From positions 1-47,351 of the forward strand of contig JAFYTP010000065.1 in assembly GCA_017558775.1 (NCBI GenBank): a stretch of DNA of 47,351 nucleotides, read 5' to 3'. This stretch comes from Bacteroidales bacterium. Its GTDB lineage: Bacteria; Bacteroidota; Bacteroidia; Bacteroidales; UBA932. Positions 1 to 7,692 of the stretch are shown here, piece by piece. The translations under genes were made by a program, and so were the position numbers. Positions within the stretch are counted from its first letter, which is position 1, and each line of letters starts with the position of its first letter. The notes beneath the pieces were generated by a model. That model saw only the letters and a list, made by a program, of their open reading frames with translations, was not told where the DNA came from and searched no databases.

Positions 1-523
1 GCTTGAGGCCGATTTTGCGCAGTTCGGCTTCCACGTTGGTGGACACGTTGGCCAGGAATTTGTCGCGGTCGGCGTTGATATCCTCGATATCCATGGTGGC
101 GATGACCAGACGCAGCTGGCCGAAGAGGATATCGGTGGCGATGTTCTGGATGCTGTCGATGGAAAGGCCCAGCAAGCGCTCGGCCGCGTTGGTCATCACT
201 TCCGGCTCGGTGGAGATACCCACGGTGAATCGGCAGGGGACGTCGACGCGGATGTTCTGCTTGGACAGGGCGTTGGTGAGGTTGCATTCGATGGAGATGG
301 GCTTGAGGTCCAGGAAGGCATAGTCCTGGAAGACAGGCCAGATGAAGGCGGCGCCACCGTGGATACAGCGGGCGGAGGAGATGGATCCGGCCGCGTTCCT
401 GCCGGTCTTACCATAGATGACAAGGATCTTGTCGGAAGGGCAGCGACGATAGCGCTTCAGGATGGCGGCGAGCGTCACGAAGAGCACCGCCACAATGATG
501 AGAATAAGGTAAAGCTGTTCCAT
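1..523 (-). CDS. Flotillin-family SPFH protein (C-terminus outside window)
   Basis: The first about 174 residues are present; the gene runs off the left edge. The start ATG at 523-521 lies one base after the stop of the NfeD-like gene. Residues 3-22 form one hydrophobic membrane segment, followed by a short basic stretch (KRYRRC) and then an SPFH/band-7 domain that reads through conserved flotillin text such as GKTGR, FIWPVFQ and RVDVPCRFTVGI. Flotillins form large membrane-associated oligomers that organise membrane microdomains. Pairing with an NfeD-like protein is a known conserved arrangement in bacteria, so the two probably act as one complex. The alanine/glutamate-rich C-terminal coiled coil expected for the family is not in the window. 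Confidence 0.88.
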   Translation of the reverse strand, partial: MEQLYLILIIVAVLFVTLAAILKRYRRCPSDKILVIYGKTGRNAAGSISSARCIHGGAAFIWPVFQDYAFLDLKPISIECNLTNALSKQNIRVDVPCRFTVGISTEPEVMTNAAERLLGLSIDSIQNIATDILFGQLRLVIATMDIEDINADRDKFLANVSTNVEAELRKIGLK

Positions 524-524
524 A

Positions 525-1130
525 TCAGATAATGTAAGAGTTCAGTCCTTCGACCAGGAGGGTGTTGGCGTCGATGGCCTCGATGACCTTGACGGACGCT
601 CCGGTCTTGATTTCGTCCCCGTCGGTGACGGCGTTGTATTCGCGGACGGCGCCCTGGATGGTGATCTGCACCTTTCCTTCGCCGGAGCGTTCGGCCGGGA
701 TGCGGAGATAGCAGGTGCCCTGGCAGCCCACGGCGGCCTTGTACACATTGATGTTGCCGCTTTGCTGCATGGTACTCAGCCACTTGAAGAGGTACATGAC
801 CGCGACGACGAGGGCGATGCCCACGAGGACGGCGATCACCACGAGCAGGCCCGTGGACTTGACCGACGGCTGCAGGAGGATCGCGGTCCAGCCGAAGCCG
901 AGGAAGAAGTTCACGAAGTTGCGGAAGGTGTACAGGTTGGATCCGCCCTCGATGTTGGAGAGGTCGGTTCCGTCCATGGAGGTGTCCACATCCACGTCGA
1001 AGTTGCTGTCCGCGTCCGCGCCGAGGAATGTCATCACGGTCTGGATGATGAAGACGAGCGTGGCGGCGAGGGTGACGCCCCACAGAAGTTTCATAACCGG
1101 GCTCAGGTCGGCCCACCAGGTTGCTAACAT
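525..1130 (-). CDS. NfeD-like membrane protein, flotillin partner
   Basis: A 201-residue protein with hydrophobic segments near residues 12-36, 73-90 and 94-115, and a C-terminal soluble beta domain (about 130-201) typical of the OB-fold of NfeD/YuaF proteins. An acidic loop rich in Asp lies between the first two membrane segments. It is the first gene of a two-gene operon: its TGA is one base before the flotillin ATG, so translation is probably coupled. A TATATTTG -7 box is 27 bases upstream. NfeD proteins are regulatory or structural partners of flotillin/stomatin scaffolds; no protease domain is present here, so this is the short, non-proteolytic form. Confidence 0.75.
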   Translation of the reverse strand: MLATWWADLSPVMKLLWGVTLAATLVFIIQTVMTFLGADADSNFDVDVDTSMDGTDLSNIEGGSNLYTFRNFVNFFLGFGWTAILLQPSVKSTGLLVVIAVLVGIALVVAVMYLFKWLSTMQQSGNINVYKAAVGCQGTCYLRIPAERSGEGKVQITIQGAVREYNAVTDGDEIKTGASVKVIEAIDANTLLVEGLNSYII

Positions 1131-1156
1131 ATCAGGAAGAAATTAGGTTTCTGATG

Positions 1157-1164
1157 CAAATATA
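1157..1164 (-). promoter_or_regulatory. -7 box TATATTTG for the NfeD-flotillin operon
   Basis: Exact match to the Bacteroidota -7 consensus TAnnTTTG on the minus strand, 26 bases before the ATG at 1130. A clear -33 TTG was not assigned. Confidence 0.65.
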
Positions 1165-1255
1165 GAAAGAATTTATCGAAAAACAATATTTTTTCGGAAA
1201 ATATCAACAAAAATATTTTAATAATTCGGATGATACGCAATTGCTTGAAAATCCC

Positions 1256-1263
1256 TATATTTG
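1256..1263 (+). promoter_or_regulatory. -7 box TATATTTG for the AI-2E-family gene
   Basis: Exact TAnnTTTG match with only six bases between its last G and the ATG at 1270. Transcription should begin within a few bases of the start codon, implying a leaderless or near-leaderless mRNA. Confidence 0.65.
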
Positions 1264-1269
1264 TAATCT

Positions 1270-2415
1270 ATGGAACAGGAAAGAAGCATCGACCGGCTGG
1301 CCCGGTATCTGATCGGCGCAGGCACCCTCGCCATCCTGGCCTGGCTGTGCTGGTATTTCAAGAGCGTCCTCGTGTACATCATCGCGGCCTTCGTGGTGTC
1401 GCTGATCGGTCAGCCCGTCATGCGGCTGCTCCGGAAGATCACCATTAAAGGTAAATCCGCCCCGAACTGGCTGCTCGCCATCCTGACCATCCTCCTGATC
1501 CTGGGCGTCCTCATCCTCATCGTGACGCAGGCCATTCCGGTGGTGACGAACATCGTGCGGGACGCCGCCGTCCTGAACAGCAGCACGGCGACGGGGAATC
1601 CGTTGGATGGGATTAACGACTGGATCATTGGCCTGTTCCCGAGCCTGGGGCCGGATTTCGACCTCATCGCCATCCTGATGGACAAGCTCAAGGAGGTGAC
1701 CAGCGTCACCAACGTCACGGCGGTCATCAGTTCCGTCACCTCGTTCGTGACGAGCTTCGCCGTGGGCCTGTTCTCTATCGTCTTCATCTCCTTCTTCTTC
1801 GTCCGTGACGAAACCCTGTTCCGCAAGATCGTCAGCGCCCTCGTGCCGGACCGGATGGAAGGGAAGATCGCCAAGGCACTCGGGGACATCGAGTCGCTCC
1901 TGTCCCGTTATTTCGTGGGTCTGCTGATCGAGATGACCGGCGTCGCCCTCCTCGATTTCGTGGGTCTGTGGATCATCGCCCGGCTGGGCTTCTCGAACGC
2001 CCTGGGTATCGCCTTCATCGCCGGTATCCTGAACATCATCCCGTATGTGGGTCCGCTTATCGGCGAGGCCGTCGGCGTGGTACTCGCCGTCATTCTCAAG
2101 TACGGCACCGGCGTCGGCCTGGACGTGAACATCTGGGTGTTCGCCCTCATCGTCCTGGCCATCATGCTTACCACCCAGTTGGTCGATAACTTTGTTTATC
2201 AGCCTCTTATCTACTCCACCAGCATCAAGGCAAGCCCGCTGGAGATTTTCATTGTGATCCTGCTTGCCGGCCACATCGGCGGTATCGGTGGTATGCTGGT
2301 CGCCATCCCGGCGTACACGGTGATCCGCGTCATAGCCAGTAGGTTCTTCCCGGATGTGAAGGTGGTAAAAAGACTGATTCCGACTCCCGGGGGCGGGAAT
2401 CGGAATCAGAAATAG
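1270..2415 (+). CDS. AI-2E family transporter (PerM/YdiK-like permease)
   Basis: A 381-residue polytopic membrane protein of the AI-2E transporter family (PF01594). Hydrophobic pairs lie near residues 13-45, 65-90, 155-180 and 215-345, with the usual long soluble loop between about residues 90 and 150. Family text such as FFFVRDE and NIIPYVGP near the middle is recognisable. Members export small molecules or act as Na+/H+ antiporters; naming from AI-2 export is historical and the substrate here cannot be told. It is transcribed alone, divergent from the NfeD-flotillin operon. The last 13 codons contain a strong hairpin that also terminates the convergent hpt-adk operon. Confidence 0.85.
   Translation: MEQERSIDRLARYLIGAGTLAILAWLCWYFKSVLVYIIAAFVVSLIGQPVMRLLRKITIKGKSAPNWLLAILTILLILGVLILIVTQAIPVVTNIVRDAAVLNSSTATGNPLDGINDWIIGLFPSLGPDFDLIAILMDKLKEVTSVTNVTAVISSVTSFVTSFAVGLFSIVFISFFFVRDETLFRKIVSALVPDRMEGKIAKALGDIESLLSRYFVGLLIEMTGVALLDFVGLWIIARLGFSNALGIAFIAGILNIIPYVGPLIGEAVGVVLAVILKYGTGVGLDVNIWVFALIVLAIMLTTQLVDNFVYQPLIYSTSIKASPLEIFIVILLAGHIGGIGGMLVAIPAYTVIRVIASRFFPDVKVVKRLIPTPGGGNRNQK
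2374..2409. terminator. Bidirectional terminator hairpin inside the AI-2E gene 3' end
   Basis: CTGATTCCGACTCCCG (2374-2389), loop GGGG, then CGGGAATCGGAATCAG (2394-2409): a 16-bp stem with one mismatch. On the minus strand it is followed by TCTTTTTA, a good U-tract for ending hpt-adk. It lies entirely within the coding sequence of the convergent gene, whose stop is at 2413-2415. Confidence 0.75.
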
Positions 2416-2430
2416 TGTTTTCCTAAACTA

Positions 2431-3003
2431 TTAGAACTTGTCCATCAGGTCGAAGATCCTGGTGCGGACTTCGTCGATGGTGCCGACACCGTCGATCTCG
2501 TTGTAGCGGTCCGCTTTCTTGTAGAAGTCCACGAGGGGTTCCGTCTTGTCGTGATAGGTGCGGATGCGGTTCTCGACCACTTCGGGGCGGGCGTCGTCGG
2601 CGCGGCCTTCGATGGTGGCGCGGTGCGCGATGCGTTCGTGGATCATCTGGTCGGGGATCATGATGGAGACGACGGCCGTCACGGCCTCATCGGTCTTCGC
2701 GAGCATGGCGTCCAGGGCTTCGGCCTGGGCGATGGTGCGGGGAAAACCGTCCAGCAGGAAACCATCGACACCTTCGGTGCTCTGGAACTTGGCTTCGATC
2801 ATGCCTTCCACCACCTCGTCGGGGACGAGGGAACCGGCCTCGATGAGGGCCTTGGCCTGCAGGCCGAGGGGAGTGCCCGCGGCGATTTCGCTGCGGAGGA
2901 GTTCACCGGTGGAGAGGTGGCACAGGTTGTATTTCTGGACCATGGCGCTGGCCTGGGTCCCTTTGCCGGCCCCCGGAGGGCCGAAGAGGATGTAGTATTT
3001 CAT
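2431..3003 (-). CDS. adk: Adenylate kinase
   Basis: A 190-residue adenylate kinase that converts ATP plus AMP to two ADP. The P-loop GPPGAGKGTQ is at residues 8-17, the AMP-binding region (STGELLR, about 31-37) and the DGFPRT motif (about 84-89) are intact. The LID is the short form without zinc cysteines, which explains the length of 190 rather than about 215 residues; short-LID enzymes are common in this phylum. It follows hpt by nine bases, so the two purine genes form one operon. Confidence 0.96.
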   Translation of the reverse strand: MKYYILFGPPGAGKGTQASAMVQKYNLCHLSTGELLRSEIAAGTPLGLQAKALIEAGSLVPDEVVEGMIEAKFQSTEGVDGFLLDGFPRTIAQAEALDAMLAKTDEAVTAVVSIMIPDQMIHERIAHRATIEGRADDARPEVVENRIRTYHDKTEPLVDFYKKADRYNEIDGVGTIDEVRTRIFDLMDKF

Positions 3004-3012
3004 ATTTGTCAG

Positions 3013-3558
3013 TTATTCTGTATCAAGTACGTAGATGTCCCGGTAGTTGCGGCCGAGGCCGTCGTAATCCAGGCCGAATCCCACGATGAAGTCGTTCGGA
3101 ATCTCCATGGCGACATAGTCCAGCTGGAGGGCCTTATTGTACATGTCGGGCTTGAGGAGCATCGTGCAGACCTTCACCTTGGACGCCTTGCTGGCGTAGA
3201 GGATCTTGACGAGGGCGTCGATGGTGCGGCCCGTGTCCACGATGTCCTCCACGACGATGACTTCCTTGCCGGTGACATCGCCCGTGAGGCCGCTGTCCAT
3301 GTGCACCGTGCCGGTGGAGGAGGTGCCCTGGTAGGAGGAGAGTTTGATGGACATCAGGTCCACGTCGAAGGTCAGACGCTTCATCAGCTCTCCGGTGAAG
3401 AGGATGGAGCCGTTCAGGACACAAAGGAGGACGGGGACGATGCCGGTGCCTTCGTAGTCGGCGTTGATCTTGGCGGCGACGTCGTCGATGGCTTTTTCAA
3501 TGCGCTCCTCGGGAATGAAGCTCTTGAAAGTCTTGTCGTGAAGATGAATCTTGTTCAT
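3013..3558 (-). CDS. hpt: Hypoxanthine phosphoribosyltransferase
   Basis: The 181-residue enzyme salvages hypoxanthine (and often guanine) with PRPP to IMP or GMP. The PRPP-binding signature VVEDIVDTGRT is intact, and the substrate end has the expected DFIVGFGLDYDG text. The open frame extends 26 codons further upstream, but that extension is AT-rich and overlaps the -7 box TATTTTTG at 3578-3585; the ATG at 3558 (MNKIHLHD) is therefore chosen. First gene of hpt-adk. Confidence 0.93.
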   Translation of the reverse strand: MNKIHLHDKTFKSFIPEERIEKAIDDVAAKINADYEGTGIVPVLLCVLNGSILFTGELMKRLTFDVDLMSIKLSSYQGTSSTGTVHMDSGLTGDVTGKEVIVVEDIVDTGRTIDALVKILYASKASKVKVCTMLLKPDMYNKALQLDYVAMEIPNDFIVGFGLDYDGLGRNYRDIYVLDTE

Positions 3559-3577
3559 AGGGGACGGTTTTACCACA

Positions 3578-3585
3578 CAAAAATA
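3578..3585 (-). promoter_or_regulatory. -7 box TATTTTTG for hpt-adk
   Basis: Exact TAnnTTTG match on the minus strand, 19 bases before the chosen hpt start. It fixes the start choice, because the longer frame would begin upstream of the promoter. Confidence 0.65.
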
Positions 3586-3682
3586 ATAAGAAAAACACAA
3601 AAAATAATCGAAAAAATTTAAATTAAATTGAAACAACGCGCGCCCCGCTTCAACTTTCGCCGGAAAACCCTATTTTGGCCCT

Positions 3683-5275
3683 ATGAAGCGAAGATTTGTG
3701 CTGTTGTTGACGCTGTTGGCCGCCTTTCCGGCCGCCGCCCAGACCGACGAAGTCGTGCGGGCGGCCCAATATCTGACCGGGGCGGACAGCCCCGAAGAAC
3801 TGGACGACCGGCTCCTCGACGAGCTGGAATCCTACCGGAATCATCCCTTGCCCCTGAACCGCGCTTCTCGCGCCCGGCTGCTGGAAAGCGGGCTCCTGAC
3901 GCCTTACCAATGCGCGGCGCTGCAGGAGTACCGCAGCCTGTCCGGGGACGTCCTCTCGTTCGCCGAACTGGAAAGGGTGGACGGATTCGGGAAAGAGGCA
4001 GTGGCGGCGCTCCGACCCTTCCTTTCCCTGGAATCCTCCCGCCTTCCCGGCGAGGCCGTGCACGACACCCTGCGCCTGAAACACTCCGCCCTTTTGCGCG
4101 CTACATTAAAGGACGTCGGGGCGAAATATCGCCTCACGGCAGGTCGCGTGGAAGGCGCAGGGGCCTGGAGAAGCGGAAATGGCACATTTTACGGCCTTTA
4201 CCGTCTTCGGCAGGGGAAGATACTCATTGGGGATTACAACGTCCGCTACGGGCAGGGATTGGCCTTCTGGAGCGCCTTCCAGCTTTCCGGACGCACGACG
4301 CTGGAAGCTTTCTCCAAACGAGCGAACGGGATTACGCCCTCTTGGTCATTCAACGGGTCGGGAACCTACCGGGGCCTCTCGTGGGACTATACGGGCAGGC
4401 ATTTGCAACTTGCTTTGTTCGGCGCTTTGGACGGCACGGTGGGAACGCATCTGGGCTGGCTGGGGTATCACGGCCAGGCGGGATTGACAGTCACTCCCAA
4501 GCGCCTCTCATTGGACGGGAGGGCTGGGATTAGGGGTGTGGACCTGTTCGGAGAAGTCGCCTGGAATTGGAAGACATTCGCCGGGGTGGCGGGTACGCTT
4601 TTTCCGATGGGGGAGCACTGGAAGGGCGCCCTGCAGCTCCGGGCCATTCCCAGCGCCTATTCCGGCAAGAAGAACGGGGAATACGGGGCGGCGGCCGGAA
4701 TCGCCTTCCTCTCGGACGCCCGAACCTTTAAATCGTCCTTGACTGTGGATGCCTCCCTGCTCCCGAAACCGGCGACGGATACGGGCCGACGGCAGGTAGC
4801 ATCGACAGGACTCCTGTCATGGAATGCCGGGGCTCGCTGGCTCTTCGAGTCCCGCCTCGTATACCGCTACCGCAACTACGAAGACGACCGCGCAGATGTC
4901 CGTTTCGATGCTACCTGGACCCGGGAGGTATGGATCATAAAAGGGCGCCTGAACGGCGTCCACGACGGTGGTTTCGGGCTTCTGGGGTATCTGGAAGGGG
5001 GATGGAAACCGCCCGGGGGGACGGGCTGGATCCGGTTCACGGCCTTTTCCACCTCCGGCTGGCAGTCCCGCATCTACGCGTATGAACGGGACGCGCCCGG
5101 GAACTTCACCGTCCCGCCCTGCTACGGGACCGGCTGCTCGTTGATGGCTCTGGCGCAGTGGAAGCGGAGAATAAGAAGGACGAACATCAAGCTCTACCTC
5201 CGCGGCTCCTACCGTTGGCAAAAAGAAAAGCCCGGCGTGGCCGGGCTCAAACTTCAATTGACGGTGGACCGCTAG
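3683..5275 (+). CDS. Helix-hairpin-helix domain protein with outer-membrane beta-barrel
   Basis: A 530-residue protein with a cleavable signal peptide (residues 1-19, ending AAAQ). Residues about 52-115 form ComEA-like helix-hairpin-helix repeats: PLNRASRARLLESG and the LERVDGFGKEAVAALRP unit have the usual hairpin glycines. From about residue 135 to the end the protein alternates aromatic and polar residues in strand-length stretches and finishes with a C-terminal strand, consistent with an outer-membrane beta-barrel. The family is widespread in Bacteroidota and uncharacterised as far as I know. Periplasmic HhH plus a barrel suggests nucleic-acid contact at the outer membrane, but this is inference. 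Its stop TAG shares the sequence CTAG with the stop of the convergent transglycosylase gene. Confidence 0.72.
   Translation: MKRRFVLLLTLLAAFPAAAQTDEVVRAAQYLTGADSPEELDDRLLDELESYRNHPLPLNRASRARLLESGLLTPYQCAALQEYRSLSGDVLSFAELERVDGFGKEAVAALRPFLSLESSRLPGEAVHDTLRLKHSALLRATLKDVGAKYRLTAGRVEGAGAWRSGNGTFYGLYRLRQGKILIGDYNVRYGQGLAFWSAFQLSGRTTLEAFSKRANGITPSWSFNGSGTYRGLSWDYTGRHLQLALFGALDGTVGTHLGWLGYHGQAGLTVTPKRLSLDGRAGIRGVDLFGEVAWNWKTFAGVAGTLFPMGEHWKGALQLRAIPSAYSGKKNGEYGAAAGIAFLSDARTFKSSLTVDASLLPKPATDTGRRQVASTGLLSWNAGARWLFESRLVYRYRNYEDDRADVRFDATWTREVWIIKGRLNGVHDGGFGLLGYLEGGWKPPGGTGWIRFTAFSTSGWQSRIYAYERDAPGNFTVPPCYGTGCSLMALAQWKRRIRRTNIKLYLRGSYRWQKEKPGVAGLKLQLTVDR
5219..5247 (-). terminator. Rho-independent terminator of the parA-mltD operon, inside the opposing gene
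   Basis: AGCCCGGC (5229-5236), loop GTG, GCCGGGCT (5240-5247): a perfect 8-bp GC-rich stem. On the minus strand it is followed by CTTTTCTTTTTG. It sits in the last codons of the convergent HhH/barrel gene because the two genes overlap at their stops. Confidence 0.8.
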
Positions 5276-6768
5276 CGCTTGCCCACTTTCAGCCGTTGTC
5301 CTTCGCGGATCTTGTCGCTCTTGAGGCCGTTCCAGGACTTGATGTTCTTGACGGTGGTGTGGTGCCTCGCGGCGATCTTGCCGAGGTTGTCGCCGCGGCG
5401 GACCTTGTAATAGACCCAGCTGCCGCTGCCGGAACTGGCCTTGCGGGTGGACGTGGCCGGCTGAGGACGACCGACTTCCACGGAGCCGGAGAACATCTCC
5501 GCCGCCTTGTGCTTGTAGATGGTGTCCTGGCTGTCGATGAAAGCGTTGCTGTAGTTGAAGGGGAGGCGGAGGACCTGGTCACCCTGCGCACCCGGGACGA
5601 TGTCCTTGTAGTACTGCGGGTTGAGGTCGCGCAGGTCGTCGATCGGGATGCCGATCACCTCGCTCACCTGACGGAAATGGAGGTTCTTGTTCACCATGAA
5701 GGTGTCCACATGCTCCGGCATCTGCACGGGAGCGGGCTCCAGACCGTATTCCTTCGCGTAATTGATGGCGTACATCGCGCCCACCATCGCCGGCACATAA
5801 CCGCGGGTTTCCCTGGGAAGGTACGGGTAGATGGACCAGAAATCCCGCCGTCCGGCGCGCTTGATGGCCTTGTTGACATTGCCGGAACCGCAGTTGTAGG
5901 AGGAGATGGCCAGGCTCCAGTCGCCGAAGATGCGGTAGGCGTCGCGGAGGTAGCGCGCGGCGGCATCGACAGAAGCCACCGGGTCCATACGGTCGTCGAT
6001 GTAGGAGTCGATGCGGAGGCCGTAGTTACGGGCGGTGGAATGCATGAACTGCCACATGCCCGTCGCACCGACGCGGGAGACCGCCACCGGATTCAGGGCG
6101 GACTCGATGATAGCCATGTATTTGAGTTCCAGCGGAAGGCCGTACTTGCGGAAGGCCTCCTCGAAGATGGGCATGTAATACTGGGCGAGGCCGAGCATCT
6201 GGCTCATCCGGGTGGGCATCTTCTCGGAGTAGAGGACCATATAGTTCTTGACGGTCTCGTTGTACGGGAGACGGATGAAGGAATTCATCCGCTCCAGCCG
6301 CTCGATGAGCACCTGGTCGGGAACGCCGGAGGTGAAATGGACACTGTCCATGTTATAGTTCGCCTGCGGGTTCTCGCGGATCTGCCGGTGCAGGTACCAG
6401 ACGCTCAGGAGGCTGTCGGTGACGCTGTCCGTGTAGTCGAAGTCGCCGTCCTGCTGGAAATCGCCCTGCTGGTAGCCGTCCTGCTGGCCGCTCTCCTGGA
6501 AGTCACCCGGGCTGTCGAAGTAATCGGCGGCGCTTTCCTTCCGGTCCTCGCGGTACAGCAGTTCCATCTGCCGCTCGAGGCTGTCCCGTTCATTCTTGTC
6601 CTGCCGGAGCCAGTCCAGCTCCTGCTGGATGGATTCCAGACGCTGCCGTAGCTGGGAGTTTTCCTTTTCCAGCTGCCGGCGTGTTTTCCTGTCCGTTTGC
6701 GGGCCCGCTACGGCCTGGAGCGGGGAGGCGAGGAGGAGGGCCGTCAATATAATGGTAAACTTTTTCAT
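5272..6768 (-). CDS. mltD: LysM-containing lytic transglycosylase (MltD-like)
   Basis: A 498-residue periplasmic murein hydrolase that cleaves the MurNAc-GlcNAc bond with 1,6-anhydro product formation. Order: signal peptide (1-22, LQAVAG), a predicted coiled coil of about 50 residues (QLEKENSQLRQ onwards), a low-complexity Asp/Gln-rich stretch (about 75-110), an SLT domain (about 170-320) with the catalytic Glu in IIESALNP and the GATGMWQFM and YNCGSGNV motifs, and one C-terminal LysM domain (about 448-495, YKVRRGDNLGKIA). It is the last gene of parA-parB-DUF5683-mltD, six bases after the DUF5683 gene. The coiled coil and acidic linker are additions relative to E. coli MltD. Confidence 0.92.
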   Translation of the reverse strand: MKKFTIILTALLLASPLQAVAGPQTDRKTRRQLEKENSQLRQRLESIQQELDWLRQDKNERDSLERQMELLYREDRKESAADYFDSPGDFQESGQQDGYQQGDFQQDGDFDYTDSVTDSLLSVWYLHRQIRENPQANYNMDSVHFTSGVPDQVLIERLERMNSFIRLPYNETVKNYMVLYSEKMPTRMSQMLGLAQYYMPIFEEAFRKYGLPLELKYMAIIESALNPVAVSRVGATGMWQFMHSTARNYGLRIDSYIDDRMDPVASVDAAARYLRDAYRIFGDWSLAISSYNCGSGNVNKAIKRAGRRDFWSIYPYLPRETRGYVPAMVGAMYAINYAKEYGLEPAPVQMPEHVDTFMVNKNLHFRQVSEVIGIPIDDLRDLNPQYYKDIVPGAQGDQVLRLPFNYSNAFIDSQDTIYKHKAAEMFSGSVEVGRPQPATSTRKASSGSGSWVYYKVRRGDNLGKIAARHHTTVKNIKSWNGLKSDKIREGQRLKVGKR

Positions 6769-6774
6769 CCGTAG

Positions 6775-7686
6775 TTAAAATCTGAGGGTGAATCCGACCC
6801 CCACGGCGGGGGCGGCTGCGTAGTCCGGCGTGATGACCGTCGGCTCCATCCGGAAGGTGATGTCGTCGTCCATCTCGAAGTCCTGCATGTACGCGAAGAC
6901 GTTCGCGTCGACAATCTGGATCACGTAGGCCAGGGCGGTGCCCAAGATGGCATAATCCCGGTACCGGCGGTATAAGTTGCGGTAGTAGAGCGAATTTTCC
7001 TTCGTGATGCCTTCCGGCGGCCTTTCCACATCGGGATCCACAGTATCAAGGCTCAGTACCTCGTAGGCGGTTTTAAAGCGCTCGTAGTTTTTCCGGTTGT
7101 CCCTGTAAAAGTGAACGCCGGCGGCAATCGCGCCCCAATAAATGGGAACCTTCCAGTATTCTCCGTTATAGATCTGTCCGAGACCGGGAAGGAGGACGGA
7201 GTACAGGGTGGATTTGCCGGGATCCGGGCGGCTGTCGCTCTTAAAGCAGGTGGTCATGTCCATCAGGGAGCCCCACCAGACGAGGCCGGCCCCCACATAG
7301 GACAAGGTGCTGTAATTCTTGTACTTTGCGTCGCCGGTGGCCTTGTACTGGTTGTTGAAGTGAATGCCCATGCCGACGCCGGCGCCGATGCCGCCGTACA
7401 CCACGGGAAGCTTCCAGTACTGCCGATTGTAGATCTGACCGCCGCCCACGAAGACGGTGGAACCGATGAACAGGTTCTGCACGTTTCCGGGGCGCTTGTG
7501 CGCAAGACTGCCGAAGTATTGCTTGAAACTGAACAGCTGCGAGCTGTCCGTTTTCGCCTGCTTGGAGGTGTCCGCGTAGTTCTGGGAGAAGGCGTCCTTC
7601 TTGAACTGGTCGTCCCGCGCCTGTCCGTGAAGGACGGCGGGCGCGAGCAGCACAGCGGCCAGGAAGGAGATGATGCGTAACTTCAT
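6775..7686 (-). CDS. DUF5683 domain membrane-associated protein
   Basis: A 303-residue protein with a signal peptide (1-21, ending LHGQ). It contains two copies of a QIYN-x-(Q/E)YWK(L/V)P motif (about residues 81-93 and 171-183), each followed by a glycine-rich hydrophobic segment (VVYGGIGAGVGMG and IYWGAIAAGVHF), which is the signature of DUF5683. The function is unknown. The gene is regularly found between parB and an LysM transglycosylase in Bacteroidota, as here, so a role in cell-envelope growth or its coordination with chromosome segregation is possible but unproven. Spacing is six bases on each side, so it is co-transcribed. Confidence 0.8.
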   Translation of the reverse strand: MKLRIISFLAAVLLAPAVLHGQARDDQFKKDAFSQNYADTSKQAKTDSSQLFSFKQYFGSLAHKRPGNVQNLFIGSTVFVGGGQIYNRQYWKLPVVYGGIGAGVGMGIHFNNQYKATGDAKYKNYSTLSYVGAGLVWWGSLMDMTTCFKSDSRPDPGKSTLYSVLLPGLGQIYNGEYWKVPIYWGAIAAGVHFYRDNRKNYERFKTAYEVLSLDTVDPDVERPPEGITKENSLYYRNLYRRYRDYAILGTALAYVIQIVDANVFAYMQDFEMDDDITFRMEPTVITPDYAAAPAVGVGFTLRF

Positions 7687-7692
7687 GAAGGA

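Noticed and set aside
1255-2274. 339-codon minus-strand frame opposite the AI-2E permease
   Set aside because: Highly polar Asp/Glu/His-rich text is the mirror of a hydrophobic membrane protein; shadow.
5158-6651. 497-codon open frame on the plus strand opposite mltD
   Set aside because: Antisense to the transglycosylase, whose SLT and LysM motifs are clear; no independent evidence of translation.
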